DNA of 64,000 nucleotides from Lachnospiraceae bacterium (lineage in GTDB: Bacteria > Bacillota > Clostridia > Lachnospirales > Lachnospiraceae). Within the stretch, counting starts at the first letter, position 1, and every line of letters begins with the position of its first letter. The notes under the pieces are model-generated. The model saw only the letters and a program-made list of their open reading frames with translations, made no database searches and was not told the origin of the DNA. Location of the stretch: the NCBI GenBank assembly GCA_017432565.1, contig JAFRIW010000003.1, positions 28,705 through 92,704 on the forward strand, in the 5' to 3' direction. A program made the translations under genes and the position numbers. This document shows positions 1-9,107 of this stretch, piece after piece.

Positions 1-276
1 CGTCACCAGCAGGATTTCGCCGCGCTTCTTCCGGGCGGTATAGCCGATTTCAGACTTGTGTCCGCTGCTTTCGAAGGTGTATTCCATGGTTTTTTTGTCC
101 ACCACGAGTGTTCCGCCGGACGGAGTCTGTTCATACCAGGTCCCTATGGGAGAATGGCCGGCCGGAACTGTCACGGACGACCCGCCTGACGGGGCGGCCG
201 CACCTGTGATAGTTGTACAGCCGGCAGCAAATACTCCGATCATCAGAACAACAGCTGCTGTAAAAAGTCTGAACAT
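1..276 (-). CDS. Putative lipoprotein, 3' end outside the window
   Basis: The first 92 codons of a gene that runs off the left edge. It starts with ATG at 276 behind a good ribosome binding site (AAAGGAGG, about 6 nt upstream). The N terminus is a lipoprotein signal: MFRLF, a hydrophobic stretch, then a lipobox ending AAGC with Cys at about residue 20. After it come a Gly/Ser/Pro-rich linker and a region with GTWYE near residue 46, so the protein should be anchored outside the cytoplasmic membrane. The GTW(Y)E motif recalls small extracellular lipocalin-like domains of Clostridia, but I cannot assign a function from this fragment. Confidence 0.7.
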   Translation of the reverse strand, partial: MFRLFTAAVVLMIGVFAAGCTTITGAAAPSGGSSVTVPAGHSPIGTWYEQTPSGGTLVVDKKTMEYTFESSGHKSEIGYTARKKRGEILLVT

Positions 277-318
277 ACACGCCTCCTTTTCTTCATGCTC
301 CGTCCCTTTCTCAGGACC

Positions 319-975
319 TTAACGCCTCAGGTATTCCGCCGAGACCGGAAAGTCAAAATAAGTCTCCGGGTACGGCTCGTTATTCAGACAGAAGTGCCAC
401 CACTCACAGTCAATCGGCCCGAAGCCGTTCCGCAACATGGCGCGCCGCAGGATCATGCGGTTGTCATACTGTTCCTGCGTAATCCCGCGATAATCCGGGT
501 GAGAGACCTCGCTGAAAAAGTCAAACGGACCGCCCATGTCCACTTCTCTGCCGGTCTGCATGTCCAGCAGCGTCAGATCCACCGCACTGCCGCGGCTGTG
601 GCTGGACTGTTTTGCGATATAGCCCTCGGAAAACAACGCCTGCTTCTCCAGATCCGGATAAAAATACGGCTTCATGCGGATGTCCTGATCCTCGATTCCC
701 CACAGGACAAACTGCTTGACCGCGCGGGCAGGCCGGTAGGCGTCGAACACCTTCAGCCTGTATCCCTGCACAATCAGCTCATTGCTGGCTTCCTTCAGCG
801 CCCGGGCGGCTTCTCTGGTCATCAGCGCGCAGGGCTCCTCATACCCGTTGATCCGCTCTCCGATAAAATTGTAGGAGGAATGATAGCGGATTTCCTGGAT
901 GATATAGGGATCGTAGTCTGCCAGAATCACGAACCCTGACGGGTCCATCTCTTCACTCTTAAAGTCTCTTCTCAT
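319..975 (-). CDS. D-alanyl-D-alanine dipeptidase, VanX/DdpX type (peptidase M15D)
   Basis: About 218 aa. The family hydrolyses D-Ala-D-Ala to D-Ala. Visible family marks are the zinc motif SSHSRGSAVDLTL (His and Asp ligands), the catalytic Glu and third ligand in EWWHF near the C terminus, and the closing EPYPETYFDFPV, very close to VanX. The reading frame extends upstream to 1344 but runs into the divergent gene at 1102, so ATG 975 (weak AGG upstream) or ATG 948 (MDPSGF) is the likely start. No signal peptide is seen, which suggests a cytoplasmic enzyme. No vanH/vanA-like ligase or vanRS is adjacent, so a role in D-Ala-D-Ala recycling is more likely than glycopeptide resistance (inference). 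Confidence 0.88.
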   Translation of the reverse strand: MRRDFKSEEMDPSGFVILADYDPYIIQEIRYHSSYNFIGERINGYEEPCALMTREAARALKEASNELIVQGYRLKVFDAYRPARAVKQFVLWGIEDQDIRMKPYFYPDLEKQALFSEGYIAKQSSHSRGSAVDLTLLDMQTGREVDMGGPFDFFSEVSHPDYRGITQEQYDNRMILRRAMLRNGFGPIDCEWWHFCLNNEPYPETYFDFPVSAEYLRR

Positions 976-1101
976 GATGGTCTGCCTGAACTTCGTAATT
1001 TCGTATAAATTAAAAAACCTGTATTCATTGTACCATCCCGCAGGGCGGTTTTTCACTATTATCTGCGCTTCTGTGATAGAATCGGTTCCGGAGGATCTGT
1101 T

Positions 1102-1593
1102 ATGAAACATCAGACTATTCATCTTCACGAATCTGCTTTTCTTGCGCCGGGCGCTGTGGCGGTCGGCGACGTGGAAATCGGCGAAAACGCGAGCGTCTGG
1201 TACAATGCGACGCTCAGAGGAGACAGCCCGCTCCGGATCGGCGCCCGCACGAATATTCAGGACAATGCCGTCCTGCACGCGGAGCCCGGCCACGAAGTCC
1301 ATGTGGGAGAGGACGTCAGTATCGGACACGGAGCGATCGTGCACGGCTGCAGGGTCGGCAGCAACACGCTGATCGGCATGGGCGCCATCATCTTAAACGA
1401 CGCGGTCATCGGCAGCAACTGCCTGATCGGTGCCGGCGCGCTGGTGACCCAGGGAAAAGTCATCCCGGACGGCTCCCTAGTAATCGGAAGCCCCGCCGTC
1501 GTCAAACGGGCGCTGAACGAAGAGGAAATCGCGGCCATCCGCGAAAATGCCGTTGAATATCTCCGGCTGATGAAGGAATACAAAGAGGCATAG
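1102..1593 (+). CDS. Gamma-carbonic-anhydrase-like hexapeptide protein (YrdA/PaaY family)
   Basis: 163 aa, the normal size for the family. It consists of imperfect hexapeptide repeats of a left-handed beta helix (for example VHVGEDVSIGHGAIVHGC and VIGSNCLIGAGALV) with the His residues that bind a metal in gamma-class carbonic anhydrases (NAVLHAE, IGHGAIVH). A C-terminal helix follows. ATG 1102 has GGAGG about 9 nt upstream. The family includes true carbonic anhydrases and proteins of unknown activity; the sequence alone does not show which. recD2 begins 3 nt after its stop, so the two genes are probably cotranscribed. Confidence 0.85.
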   Translation: MKHQTIHLHESAFLAPGAVAVGDVEIGENASVWYNATLRGDSPLRIGARTNIQDNAVLHAEPGHEVHVGEDVSIGHGAIVHGCRVGSNTLIGMGAIILNDAVIGSNCLIGAGALVTQGKVIPDGSLVIGSPAVVKRALNEEEIAAIRENAVEYLRLMKEYKEA

Positions 1594-1596
1594 ACC

Positions 1597-3840
1597 ATGG
1601 AGCAGCTGCGGTGCGTGGTGGAGCGCATCACCTATCAAAATGCGGAAAACGGCTATGCCGTCATCAAGTGCAGGGCCAAAGGCTATCCGGAGCTGGTCAC
1701 GGTCGTCGGCGCAATGCCGGATGTACACGTGGGCAGTGTCTTAAATCTCGGCGGCACCTGGAAGATCAATGCAAAATATGGCCGCCAGTTTAATGTGGAG
1801 ACCTTTGAGGAAACGCTGCCGGCGACGGTCTACGGCATAGAAAAATACCTCGGAAGCGGGCTGATCAAGGGGATCGGGCCTGCTTTTGCCTCGCGCATCG
1901 TTAAACAGTTCGGCGAAAAGACACTGGAAATTATTGAAGAAGACCCCGGGCGGCTGATGGAAATCGAAGGCATCGGCCGTGTGCGCGTGGAGCGGATTTT
2001 AAAGAGCTGGGAAGAGCAGAAGGAAATCAAAAACATCATGCTTTTCCTGCAAAGCCACGACGTTTCCACCGCCCACGCCGCCAGAATCTTCAAGACCTAC
2101 GGCGCCGACAGCCTCAAGGTCGTGCAGGAAAATCCCTATCGGCTGGCCGACGATATCTGGGGCATCGGCTTTAAGACCGCCGACACCATCGCCGAAAAGC
2201 TGGGCTTTGAGAAGGAAAAATATGTCCGGTTGCGGAGCGGCCTGCTCTATACGCTGAACCGCCTCTCGGAGGAGGGGCACTGCTATGCCACGCGGGCGCA
2301 GCTGCTGAAAACCGGCGCGGAGCTGCTCGGCGTGGATGAGGATGTGCTCTCCATGACATTGGATGAGATGGTCCGTACGGGACAGGTGATCACAGAAAAA
2401 ATCCCGGAGAAAGACACCGAAGACGGCGCGGCGCAGGAACCTGCGGAAAAAGCCGCCGAAAAAGCCATTTATCTGCCGCCGTTCTATTTCTCGGAAGCCG
2501 GTACGGCGAAGCGCCTTACGGCCATTTTCAATAATCCCGAGGGCGTGAACGTTCCGACCATCGCACTCGCGGAGCAGATCAGCATGAAGACCGGCATTGC
2601 CTATGATGAAATCCAGATGCAGGCGATTCTCACGGCTGTTCAGAGCAAAATCCTGCTGCTGACCGGCGGTCCCGGCACCGGCAAAACCACGACGACGCTC
2701 GGCATCATCACCGCTTTCCGGGCGGCGGGCGCCCGGATTCTGCTGGCAGCGCCCACCGGACGCGCGGCCAAACGTCTCTCCGAGGCGACACATATGGAGG
2801 CGAAGACCATTCACCGCCTCCTGGAAGTCAAGCCGCCGGAAGGTTACCAGAAAAACGAAGAAAACCCGCTGAAGGGTGACGTTCTGATCGTTGACGAGTG
2901 CTCGATGATCGACGTCATGCTGATGTATCATCTCCTGAAAGCCGTTCCGGACACCATGACGCTGATTCTGGTCGGAGATATCGACCAGCTGCCCAGCGTC
3001 GGGGCCGGCAATGTACTGCGGGATCTCATCGACAGCGGCTGTTTTCCGGTCGTGCGCCTCACACGGATTTTCCGACAGGCGATGAAGAGCCGGATCATCC
3101 TGAACGCCCATCGGATCAACGAAGGCAAGCTCCCGGACATCCGGGGCGGGAGAGAGAGCGATTTCTTCTTCATGGATATGGAAAAGCAGGCGCAGAAGAA
3201 AGGGCTGGATGAGACCGACAGCGCGGTTCTCGCACAGGAAGCGGCTGAGACCATTACAGAGCTGGTCTCCGAAAAGCTCGCCCGCTACTACCATACGCCG
3301 CCCGCGGAAATTCAGGTTCTGACGCCCATGCAGCGCGGCGTCATCGGCGCCGCCAATCTCAACCTGCTTCTGCAGAGCGCCCTGAACCCGGGAGGCGACG
3401 GCCTCTCAAGAGGCGGCTATCTCTTCAAGGCAGGCGACAAAGTCATGCAGATCCGCAACAATTACGAGAAAGAAGTCTTTAACGGAGATATCGGCTCCGT
3501 CGAGTCCGTCGACCGGGAGGAGCGGACGCTCTCGGTCCGTTTCGACGACCGCTCTGTCACCTACGATGTGTCCGAGCTGGACGAATTGGTGCTGGCCTAT
3601 GCCGCCACCATTCATAAGTCCCAGGGATCGGAATATCCGATCGTCGTCATCCCGATTCTCATGAATCACTATGTCATGCTGCAGCGCAATCTTCTCTATA
3701 CCGGCATCACAAGGGCCAAAAAAATCCTGGTGCTGGTCGGCACCAGGAAAGCACTCGGTTACGCAGTGCGCAATGTGACGGTTGAAAACCGGAACACCAT
3801 GCTCAGTGACCGGATCCGCAGCCTGCTGCCGCAGCGCTGA
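1597..3840 (+). CDS. recD2: RecD2-type ATP-dependent DNA helicase
   Basis: 747 aa, a 5'-3' superfamily 1B helicase of the RecD2 group that works without RecBC. The order is: an N-terminal OB-like domain, a helix-hairpin-helix region (IEGIGRVRVERI and IWGIGFKTADTIAEKLG, roughly residues 120-205), Walker A GGPGTGKTTTT near residue 356, Walker B VDECSMID near 431, motif III GDIDQLPSVGAG near 460, and a C-terminal helicase half with TIHKSQGSEYP near 669. Known family members act in replication-fork repair and mismatch-repair-related processing. It follows the gamma-carbonic-anhydrase gene by 3 nt and faces the leftward origin block tail to tail. Confidence 0.95.
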   Translation: MEQLRCVVERITYQNAENGYAVIKCRAKGYPELVTVVGAMPDVHVGSVLNLGGTWKINAKYGRQFNVETFEETLPATVYGIEKYLGSGLIKGIGPAFASRIVKQFGEKTLEIIEEDPGRLMEIEGIGRVRVERILKSWEEQKEIKNIMLFLQSHDVSTAHAARIFKTYGADSLKVVQENPYRLADDIWGIGFKTADTIAEKLGFEKEKYVRLRSGLLYTLNRLSEEGHCYATRAQLLKTGAELLGVDEDVLSMTLDEMVRTGQVITEKIPEKDTEDGAAQEPAEKAAEKAIYLPPFYFSEAGTAKRLTAIFNNPEGVNVPTIALAEQISMKTGIAYDEIQMQAILTAVQSKILLLTGGPGTGKTTTTLGIITAFRAAGARILLAAPTGRAAKRLSEATHMEAKTIHRLLEVKPPEGYQKNEENPLKGDVLIVDECSMIDVMLMYHLLKAVPDTMTLILVGDIDQLPSVGAGNVLRDLIDSGCFPVVRLTRIFRQAMKSRIILNAHRINEGKLPDIRGGRESDFFFMDMEKQAQKKGLDETDSAVLAQEAAETITELVSEKLARYYHTPPAEIQVLTPMQRGVIGAANLNLLLQSALNPGGDGLSRGGYLFKAGDKVMQIRNNYEKEVFNGDIGSVESVDREERTLSVRFDDRSVTYDVSELDELVLAYAATIHKSQGSEYPIVVIPILMNHYVMLQRNLLYTGITRAKKILVLVGTRKALGYAVRNVTVENRNTMLSDRIRSLLPQR

Positions 3841-3841
3841 T

Positions 3842-4396
3842 TCAGAGATTTACCTGCGCCGTCTCTGCCGCAGACCTGACTGCCTCGCCGAGCCGCGCCG
3901 CCGCTTCTTCAAACTCCGAAAGCCCCGCCGCCTTCAGACGCGCGGGCAGCCGCACGCTCAGATCCTCCAGATCCCGGCGGATCAGCTCCGCCTTCTGCAC
4001 CTCATTGCTCCGGATCATGCCCAGGAACTTTCTGCCGTACAGATCGCTCTCACAGGTCATAAGATAGCGCAGTACGGCGTTGCGGATTTCCAGCAGAAGC
4101 AGCTCTTTCTCCCGATCATCCGCGGCAAATTCCGATCCGTACAGGCCCAGCCCCGCCAGTGCATTGCGCGCATTCCGGCGCTCCAGCACCTTCAGCGTGC
4201 GCGAGGAGCGGGTCAGAAACATCAGATTCAGAATGGCCTGCAGAAACCGGTCCTCCGACAGATCCTCCGAAAACCGGAAGCGGAAAAGCCGCTGCGCAGT
4301 CTCATCAGCCGCGCTCAGCATCTCCCGGCGCTTTTCGGGATCGGTCTCTTCATAAAATGCGGCAAGCTCTGCAGCGCAGTCATCCGGGCCGATCAT
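3842..4396 (-). CDS. Uncharacterised 184-aa protein, last gene of the leftward origin operon
   Basis: I do not recognise this family. The product is predicted to be mostly helical, rich in Arg, Glu, Ala and Leu, without signal peptide, membrane segment or cysteine motif. It starts MIGPDDCAAELAAFYEETDPEKR. Its ATG overlaps the stop of the DUF3881 gene (ATGA), so it is translationally coupled. Its end lies 1 nt from the end of recD2 on the other strand. Conserved position after a DUF3881 gene would be the best clue to its job. Confidence 0.7.
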   Translation of the reverse strand: MIGPDDCAAELAAFYEETDPEKRREMLSAADETAQRLFRFRFSEDLSEDRFLQAILNLMFLTRSSRTLKVLERRNARNALAGLGLYGSEFAADDREKELLLLEIRNAVLRYLMTCESDLYGRKFLGMIRSNEVQKAELIRRDLEDLSVRLPARLKAAGLSEFEEAAARLGEAVRSAAETAQVNL

Positions 4397-5295
4397 AGAA
4401 ATTCTCCCTCGTCCGGGAATGTGATCCGGCCCTGCAGCCAGATGATTCCCTTAAACCGCCGGCCCACCGCCGGCTCGCCGTACAGATCTTTTTTATTGAT
4501 CAGCAGGTCAAAATACAGCTCATTGCAGTCAATGACCATCCGGTACAGTTCCTGGCCCGTCACGCGATTCTGTACAACTTCGCAGTGATGGATTTCTCCC
4601 ATCACGTTGTATAGATCGCACTCCACGCCGGTCGGCATGAAGTGGCTGTCCACCAGGGAATAAACGTCGTTGTCCTGGATTTTGTCCAGAATGACGGCAT
4701 ACGTATCCATGTCGGAAATCGTCAGATCCTTCATGGCCGCCTCATCGCCGGTCCGCGCCTTATTCATGAGACCTTCCCGGTACTGCTCGACGCGCTGCTT
4801 TTCTCTGCGCTCGCTGGCTGTCTTCCGGATCGGAAGCATAATCGTGCCTTCCGTGGAGAGCGCGGAGAGAGAGACCGTCGTCCCGGCCATCGGCAGAAGA
4901 CCCGCCGTCTCGCGCTTTAAGTAATCCACCGTGTTCTGCAGACGGAAGATCAGGGTCACACCGACCTTCAGATCATCGCAGACACAGGCAAAGGATTCGT
5001 TTTCCAGCCGTTCTTCCACCGTGACATCCTCGGTCGTGCTCACATAGTCTCTGCGCAGGTAGGGAAAATAATATTCCAGAAAGAAGTTCCCTTCTTCGTC
5101 ATAGTTTCCGAAGGCACACAGACCAAAGCCCGGCCCGAGTTCCAGACGGTACTCCGCGAGCATGCAGCTGTCGTCGCTGCGATCTGTAATATAGCTGCGA
5201 GAAGTGGGGCGGGTAACGGCATCCCGAAGCAGGTCTCTTACCAGCTTCTGGGAGCCTTCTTCCGGAATACCGACCGCCCTGAGAAATTTATGCAA
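4393..5295 (-). CDS. DUF3881 family protein
   Basis: 300 aa. I recognise this as DUF3881, a family of unknown function found mainly in Lachnospiraceae. Visible traits are the N terminus MHKFLRAVGIPEE, the segment LRRDYVSTTEDVTVEERLENESFACVCDD in two parts near residue 80, the conserved region MNKARTGDEAAMKDLTISDMDTYA, and a beta-rich C-terminal part ending GRITFPDEGEFL. There is no signal peptide or membrane span, so it is probably cytoplasmic. It starts 32 nt after serS and overlaps the next gene by 4 nt, so it belongs to the leftward operon. Confidence 0.8.
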   Translation of the reverse strand: MHKFLRAVGIPEEGSQKLVRDLLRDAVTRPTSRSYITDRSDDSCMLAEYRLELGPGFGLCAFGNYDEEGNFFLEYYFPYLRRDYVSTTEDVTVEERLENESFACVCDDLKVGVTLIFRLQNTVDYLKRETAGLLPMAGTTVSLSALSTEGTIMLPIRKTASERREKQRVEQYREGLMNKARTGDEAAMKDLTISDMDTYAVILDKIQDNDVYSLVDSHFMPTGVECDLYNVMGEIHHCEVVQNRVTGQELYRMVIDCNELYFDLLINKKDLYGEPAVGRRFKGIIWLQGRITFPDEGEFL

Positions 5296-5327
5296 ATTTT
5301 ACTCTTTCCTTAATGAATTATTTTATT

Positions 5328-6659
5328 TCAATGCTTCGGAACCAGCAGCTCCTGTCCGCCCATATACGGACGCAGTGCCGCAGGAATGCGAACGGTTCCG
5401 TCCTCCTGCAGATTGTTCTCCAGGAACGCAATCAGCATACGGGGCGTCGCGACCACCGTGTTGTTCAGTGTGTGGGCGAGATACTTCCGGCCGTCCGCAC
5501 CCTGCACGCGGATTTTCAGACGTCTTGCCTGCGCATCGCCCAGATTCGAGCAGCTTCCGACTTCAAAGTACTTCTTCTGACGGGGAGACCACGCCTCTAC
5601 GTCGCAGGATTTCACCTTCAGATCCGCGAGATCACCGGAGCAGCACTCCAGCTGTCGGACCGGAATATCCATGCTTCTGAACAGCTCCACCGTGTACTGC
5701 CACAGCTTCTCATACCAGTCCTTTGACTCCTCGGGACGGCAGACCACGATCATTTCCTGCTTCTCAAACTGATGAATCCGGTATACGCCGCGCTCCTCAA
5801 TTCCGTGCGCGCCCTTCTCCTTGCGGAAGCAGGGAGAGTAGCTGGTCAGTGCCTTCGGCAGCTGCTCCTCCGGAATAATCTGATCGATGAATTTACCGAT
5901 CATGGAATGCTCGGAGGTTCCGATCAGGTACAGATCCTCGCCTTCGATCTTATACATCATCGCATCCATTTCCGCAAAGCTCATCACGCCCGTGACGACG
6001 TTTCCGCGGATCATGAACGGCGGAATGTGATAGTTAAAGCCCTTCCCGATCATGAAATCCCGCGCGTAGGAAAGAACGGCGGAGTGCAGTCTTGCGATAT
6101 CGCCCATCAGATAATAGAATCCGTTGCCGGCAACGCGGCCTGCGGAATCCAGGTCGATTCCGTCAAAGCGCTCCATGATCTCCGTGTGATAAGGGATTTC
6201 AAAATCCGGAACAACCGGCTCTCCGAACCGCTGAACTTCCACGTTCTCACTGTCATCCCGGCCGATCGGAACGGAAGGATCAATGATATTCGGAATACGC
6301 ATCATGTCCTCCAGAACCTTTTCGGAGGCTTCCTTCTGGATCTGGTCCAGTTCCTCAAGACGCTGTGCATCCGCGGCAACACGGGCTTTGACCTGCTCGA
6401 CCTGCTCTGCGAGTTCGCCGGCTTTTGCCGCATCGCCCTGCTTCTCGGCAGCTTTCATCTGGCCCATCAGTGCACCGATCTGCTTGGAGATTTTGTTTTT
6501 CTCCGCGCGGATCGCATCGGATTCCACCTGCGCCTTTCTCGCCTTTTCGTCGAGCTCGATGACCTCGTCCACCAGCGGAAGCTTTTCATCCTGGAATTTC
6601 TTCCGGATGTTTTCGCGTACTGCCTCGGGATTCTCCCTTAAAAACTTGATATCAATCAT
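5328..6659 (-). CDS. serS: Seryl-tRNA synthetase
   Basis: 443 aa, a class II aminoacyl-tRNA synthetase that charges tRNA-Ser. The N terminus carries the long antiparallel coiled coil that contacts the tRNA extra arm (roughly residues 28-115, dense in Glu, Lys and Ala). The catalytic core shows the TSEHSMIGKF block, motif 2 in FRKEKGAHGIEERGVYRIHQFEKQE, and motif 3 with GDAQARRLKIR. ATG 6659 has AGGAGG upstream. The upstream gap to DUF4446 is only 42 nt and I see no T-box leader in it. A tRNA-Ser gene lies at the far right of the window. Confidence 0.97.
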   Translation of the reverse strand: MIDIKFLRENPEAVRENIRKKFQDEKLPLVDEVIELDEKARKAQVESDAIRAEKNKISKQIGALMGQMKAAEKQGDAAKAGELAEQVEQVKARVAADAQRLEELDQIQKEASEKVLEDMMRIPNIIDPSVPIGRDDSENVEVQRFGEPVVPDFEIPYHTEIMERFDGIDLDSAGRVAGNGFYYLMGDIARLHSAVLSYARDFMIGKGFNYHIPPFMIRGNVVTGVMSFAEMDAMMYKIEGEDLYLIGTSEHSMIGKFIDQIIPEEQLPKALTSYSPCFRKEKGAHGIEERGVYRIHQFEKQEMIVVCRPEESKDWYEKLWQYTVELFRSMDIPVRQLECCSGDLADLKVKSCDVEAWSPRQKKYFEVGSCSNLGDAQARRLKIRVQGADGRKYLAHTLNNTVVATPRMLIAFLENNLQEDGTVRIPAALRPYMGGQELLVPKH

Positions 6660-6701
6660 GACTTCCTCCTTTTTCCGTCACAATATTTTTCACTGAAAAA
6701 A

Positions 6702-7241
6702 TCAGGTGTTGTCTTCTTCGCCGTCGGCTTCATCGGAAAGACCGAGCGCTCTGTTCAGCGCGATCTGTTCTTCCTTTCCGAGATCTACGTCGCTCTTGCC
6801 TCTTTTGACCTGCTTGACATAGGTGTAGCAGCCGTCGACGCTGTGCACTGAGTTCAGGACAAAACCATTGTTGTTCTGATCCAGAAGTGCCAGGGCGTAG
6901 CTCAGCTTACCGCCCATCTGATGGAACGCGTCATATTTGATAATACCGACCTTCTGAAAGACCGTCTCGAGCCGGTAGTAGAGATCGTCAATGTAGGACT
7001 GCTCCGCCTTCATGGCTCTTTTCAGGTTGATATTGTCCTCGTAAATCCGGTCAATATCCTGCTCCAGGCTGGCGCCGGACTTGCCGCGCAGGAACCGGTC
7101 GCACCGGGCAGTCAGATTTCTGACCCGCTTCCACAGAATGACGAGAAAAGCAAGCAGTACCAGGATAAGCAGAAGCAGAATCAGGCACAGAACACCCAGA
7201 TCCAGGCCTCCCAGTCCGATCGCCGAAAGAAAATCACTCAC
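6702..7241 (-). CDS. DUF4446 family membrane protein
   Basis: 179 aa. One N-terminal membrane segment (roughly residues 14-36, LDLGVLCLILLLLILVLLAF) is followed by a cytoplasmic part with a coiled-coil-like stretch and the conserved block YDAFHQMGGKLSYALALLD plus NSVHSVDGCYTYVKQV. This pattern is DUF4446, commonly found next to parB in Firmicutes; the function is unknown. The position between parB and serS in the same direction fits that context. The C terminus is acidic. Confidence 0.85.
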   Translation of the reverse strand: MSDFLSAIGLGGLDLGVLCLILLLLILVLLAFLVILWKRVRNLTARCDRFLRGKSGASLEQDIDRIYEDNINLKRAMKAEQSYIDDLYYRLETVFQKVGIIKYDAFHQMGGKLSYALALLDQNNNGFVLNSVHSVDGCYTYVKQVKRGKSDVDLGKEEQIALNRALGLSDEADGEEDNT

Positions 7242-7274
7242 GTCTGTCTCCTCTCTTTTGAATGGAACTGCGCC

Positions 7275-8180
7275 TTATTTTGCTGATAGAATCGTGTCAA
7301 TGATCTTTTCAAGATCCTCGTTGCTGTAAAACTCTATCTCCAGCTTCCCTTTCCCGTTGGCTTTGGCGGAAATGGAAACCTTGGTGCCCAGGCTCGATTT
7401 CAGACGCTCTTCCAGCGCATGATAGTCGGAAGCGGGAATCTCATTCTTCTCCAGCGTTCTGCGGGGCAGACGGTCCTTGTTCTTCAGAAGCTTTTCGATG
7501 TCGCGGACACTTAAGTGCTCCTCCGCCGCCTTCCGCGCAATTTCCAGCTGCTGCTCCGGATCCTCGATCATTACCAGCGCCCGTGCATGGCCGGCGGAGA
7601 TCTTCTCCTCGATCAGCATCTGACGGACCGGCTCGGAGAGCTTTAAGAGACGGAGCGTGTTGGCAACCGTCGCGCGGTTTTTCGAGATGCGGGCGGCGAC
7701 CTCTTCCTGTGTGTAGCCGAACTCCTGCATCAGCCGCTGATACCCCTGGGCTTCTTCAATCGGATTGAGGTCAACGCGCTGAATATTCTCCACCAGCGCG
7801 ATTTCCGCGATCTCCTTCTCCGTCAGCTTCCGGATGATAATCGGAATTTCCTTCAGTCCGGCCTTCTGCGCGGCGCGCCAGCGGCGCTCACCGGAAATGA
7901 TCCGGTAGTGATCGCCCTCATCCGTCACAATCAGAGGCTCTACGACACCGACGTTGCGGATCGATCCCGCCAGTTCTTCCAGCTTTTCCTCATTGAACTC
8001 TTTTCTCGGCTGCGTCCGGTCGGGCTCCACCTGACTGATTCTGACGATGAGCGGAGCGGACTGCTCCATTTTGGTCTGCTCTTTCGCGGCGGGGGCGGAA
8101 GAAGACTTGATTTTCTGTCCGTCCGAGGCGGGGATCAGGGCGTCCAGTCCCTTCCCCAGACCGTGTTTTCTTGCTGCCAT
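7275..8180 (-). CDS. parB: Chromosome-partitioning protein ParB (Spo0J)
   Basis: 301 aa. ParB binds parS sites near the origin, hydrolyses CTP and loads condensin. The N terminus MAARKHGLGKGLDALIP is the usual ParA-interacting peptide. The CTP-binding ParB/Srx core follows (GERRWRAAQKAGLKEIPIII, roughly residues 97-120), then a helix-turn-helix (YTQEEVAARISKNRATVANTLRLL) and a C-terminal dimerisation helix. Its likely targets, two perfect parS sites, lie at 9894-9951. It is transcribed after parA, about 70 nt downstream. Confidence 0.96.
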   Translation of the reverse strand: MAARKHGLGKGLDALIPASDGQKIKSSSAPAAKEQTKMEQSAPLIVRISQVEPDRTQPRKEFNEEKLEELAGSIRNVGVVEPLIVTDEGDHYRIISGERRWRAAQKAGLKEIPIIIRKLTEKEIAEIALVENIQRVDLNPIEEAQGYQRLMQEFGYTQEEVAARISKNRATVANTLRLLKLSEPVRQMLIEEKISAGHARALVMIEDPEQQLEIARKAAEEHLSVRDIEKLLKNKDRLPRRTLEKNEIPASDYHALEERLKSSLGTKVSISAKANGKGKLEIEFYSNEDLEKIIDTILSAK

Positions 8181-8249
8181 TTTTGTTCCCTCTCGTTCCC
8201 TCTTACTGATTTCTTTTTCCTGCCGGGCCCTGCTGCTGCCGGCACGGGT

Positions 8250-9008
8250 TTATCCGCGGATCACTTCCTCCGCCAGCGCTCTGTAAGCCGCGGCGCCGGA
8301 AGAATGCTCGTCATATTCCGTAATCGGAAGGCCGTGGCTCGGCGCTTCGGCCAGCCGCACATTCCTCGGGATGACGGTTTCATAAATTTTCTGCTGTACA
8401 TGGGCTTTCACGGTCTCCACGACTTCCGCAGACAGATTGGTGCGCGCATCGTACATCGTGAAAACAATTCCCTCAATATCCAGTGTCTCGTTCAGACGCT
8501 CCCGCACAAGATTGATCGTGTGAATCAGCTGGCTGAGACCTTCCAGCGCATAGTACTCACACTGAATCGGCACCAGAACCGTATCTGCCGCCACCATGGC
8601 GTTGACTGTCAGAAGGCTCAGGGACGGAGGGCAGTCCATCAGAATATAATCATATTCGTCCCGGACAAAATCGATCGCATTGCGAAGAATAAATTCCTTT
8701 CCGCGCTGGTCGATCAGCTCAATTTCCGCCGCTGCCAGGTTGACATTGGAGGGGATCAGATCCAGATTCGGGACAACCTCTTTTTTGATTGCTTCCCGGA
8801 TGGCGCAGTCGTCCAGCAGAAGCTCGTAGACCGTCATTTCCTCCAGGTTTTTGTTGATTCCGAAGCCGCTGGTGGTATTTCCCTGCGGATCAACATCGAT
8901 TACCAGAACATGCTTTCCCTGTTCAGCCAGTGCTGCGGACAGATTGATCGCCGTCGTGGTTTTGCCGACGCCGCCCTTCTGATTTGCAACCGCTATCACT
9001 TTGCTCAT
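8250..9008 (-). CDS. parA: Chromosome-partitioning ATPase ParA (Soj)
   Basis: 252 aa ParA/Soj ATPase. The deviant Walker A KGGVGKTTTAINL begins near residue 11; a Walker B-like DVDPQGNTTSGFG lies near residue 40 and LMDCPPSL near 124. The size is that of chromosomal Soj proteins without an N-terminal DNA-binding extension. ATG 9008 has AAAGGAGA upstream. It works with ParB on origin segregation and, in Firmicutes, in control of DnaA (family knowledge). Confidence 0.96.
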   Translation of the reverse strand: MSKVIAVANQKGGVGKTTTAINLSAALAEQGKHVLVIDVDPQGNTTSGFGINKNLEEMTVYELLLDDCAIREAIKKEVVPNLDLIPSNVNLAAAEIELIDQRGKEFILRNAIDFVRDEYDYILMDCPPSLSLLTVNAMVAADTVLVPIQCEYYALEGLSQLIHTINLVRERLNETLDIEGIVFTMYDARTNLSAEVVETVKAHVQQKIYETVIPRNVRLAEAPSHGLPITEYDEHSSGAAAYRALAEEVIRG

Positions 9009-9107
9009 TTACCACTTCTCCTTTGTAAATATCCCTGCCTCTGTAAAGGCGCGGACATTATATCATATTTTACTGTGTTTTGTTAGTCCCATGCCCTGCG
9101 ATGCCGT

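Noticed and set aside
319..1344. Long 341-codon form of the VanX-like gene
   Set aside because: The upstream part would overlap the start of the divergent gamma-carbonic-anhydrase gene and its ribosome binding site and bears no similarity to the family.
1999..3294. 431-codon open frame on the minus strand across recD2
   Set aside because: Antisense shadow of the helicase motifs; no start signal.
5296..6701. T-box or other riboswitch before serS
   Set aside because: The gap to the upstream gene is only 42 nt and shows no T-box sequence or terminator/antiterminator pair.
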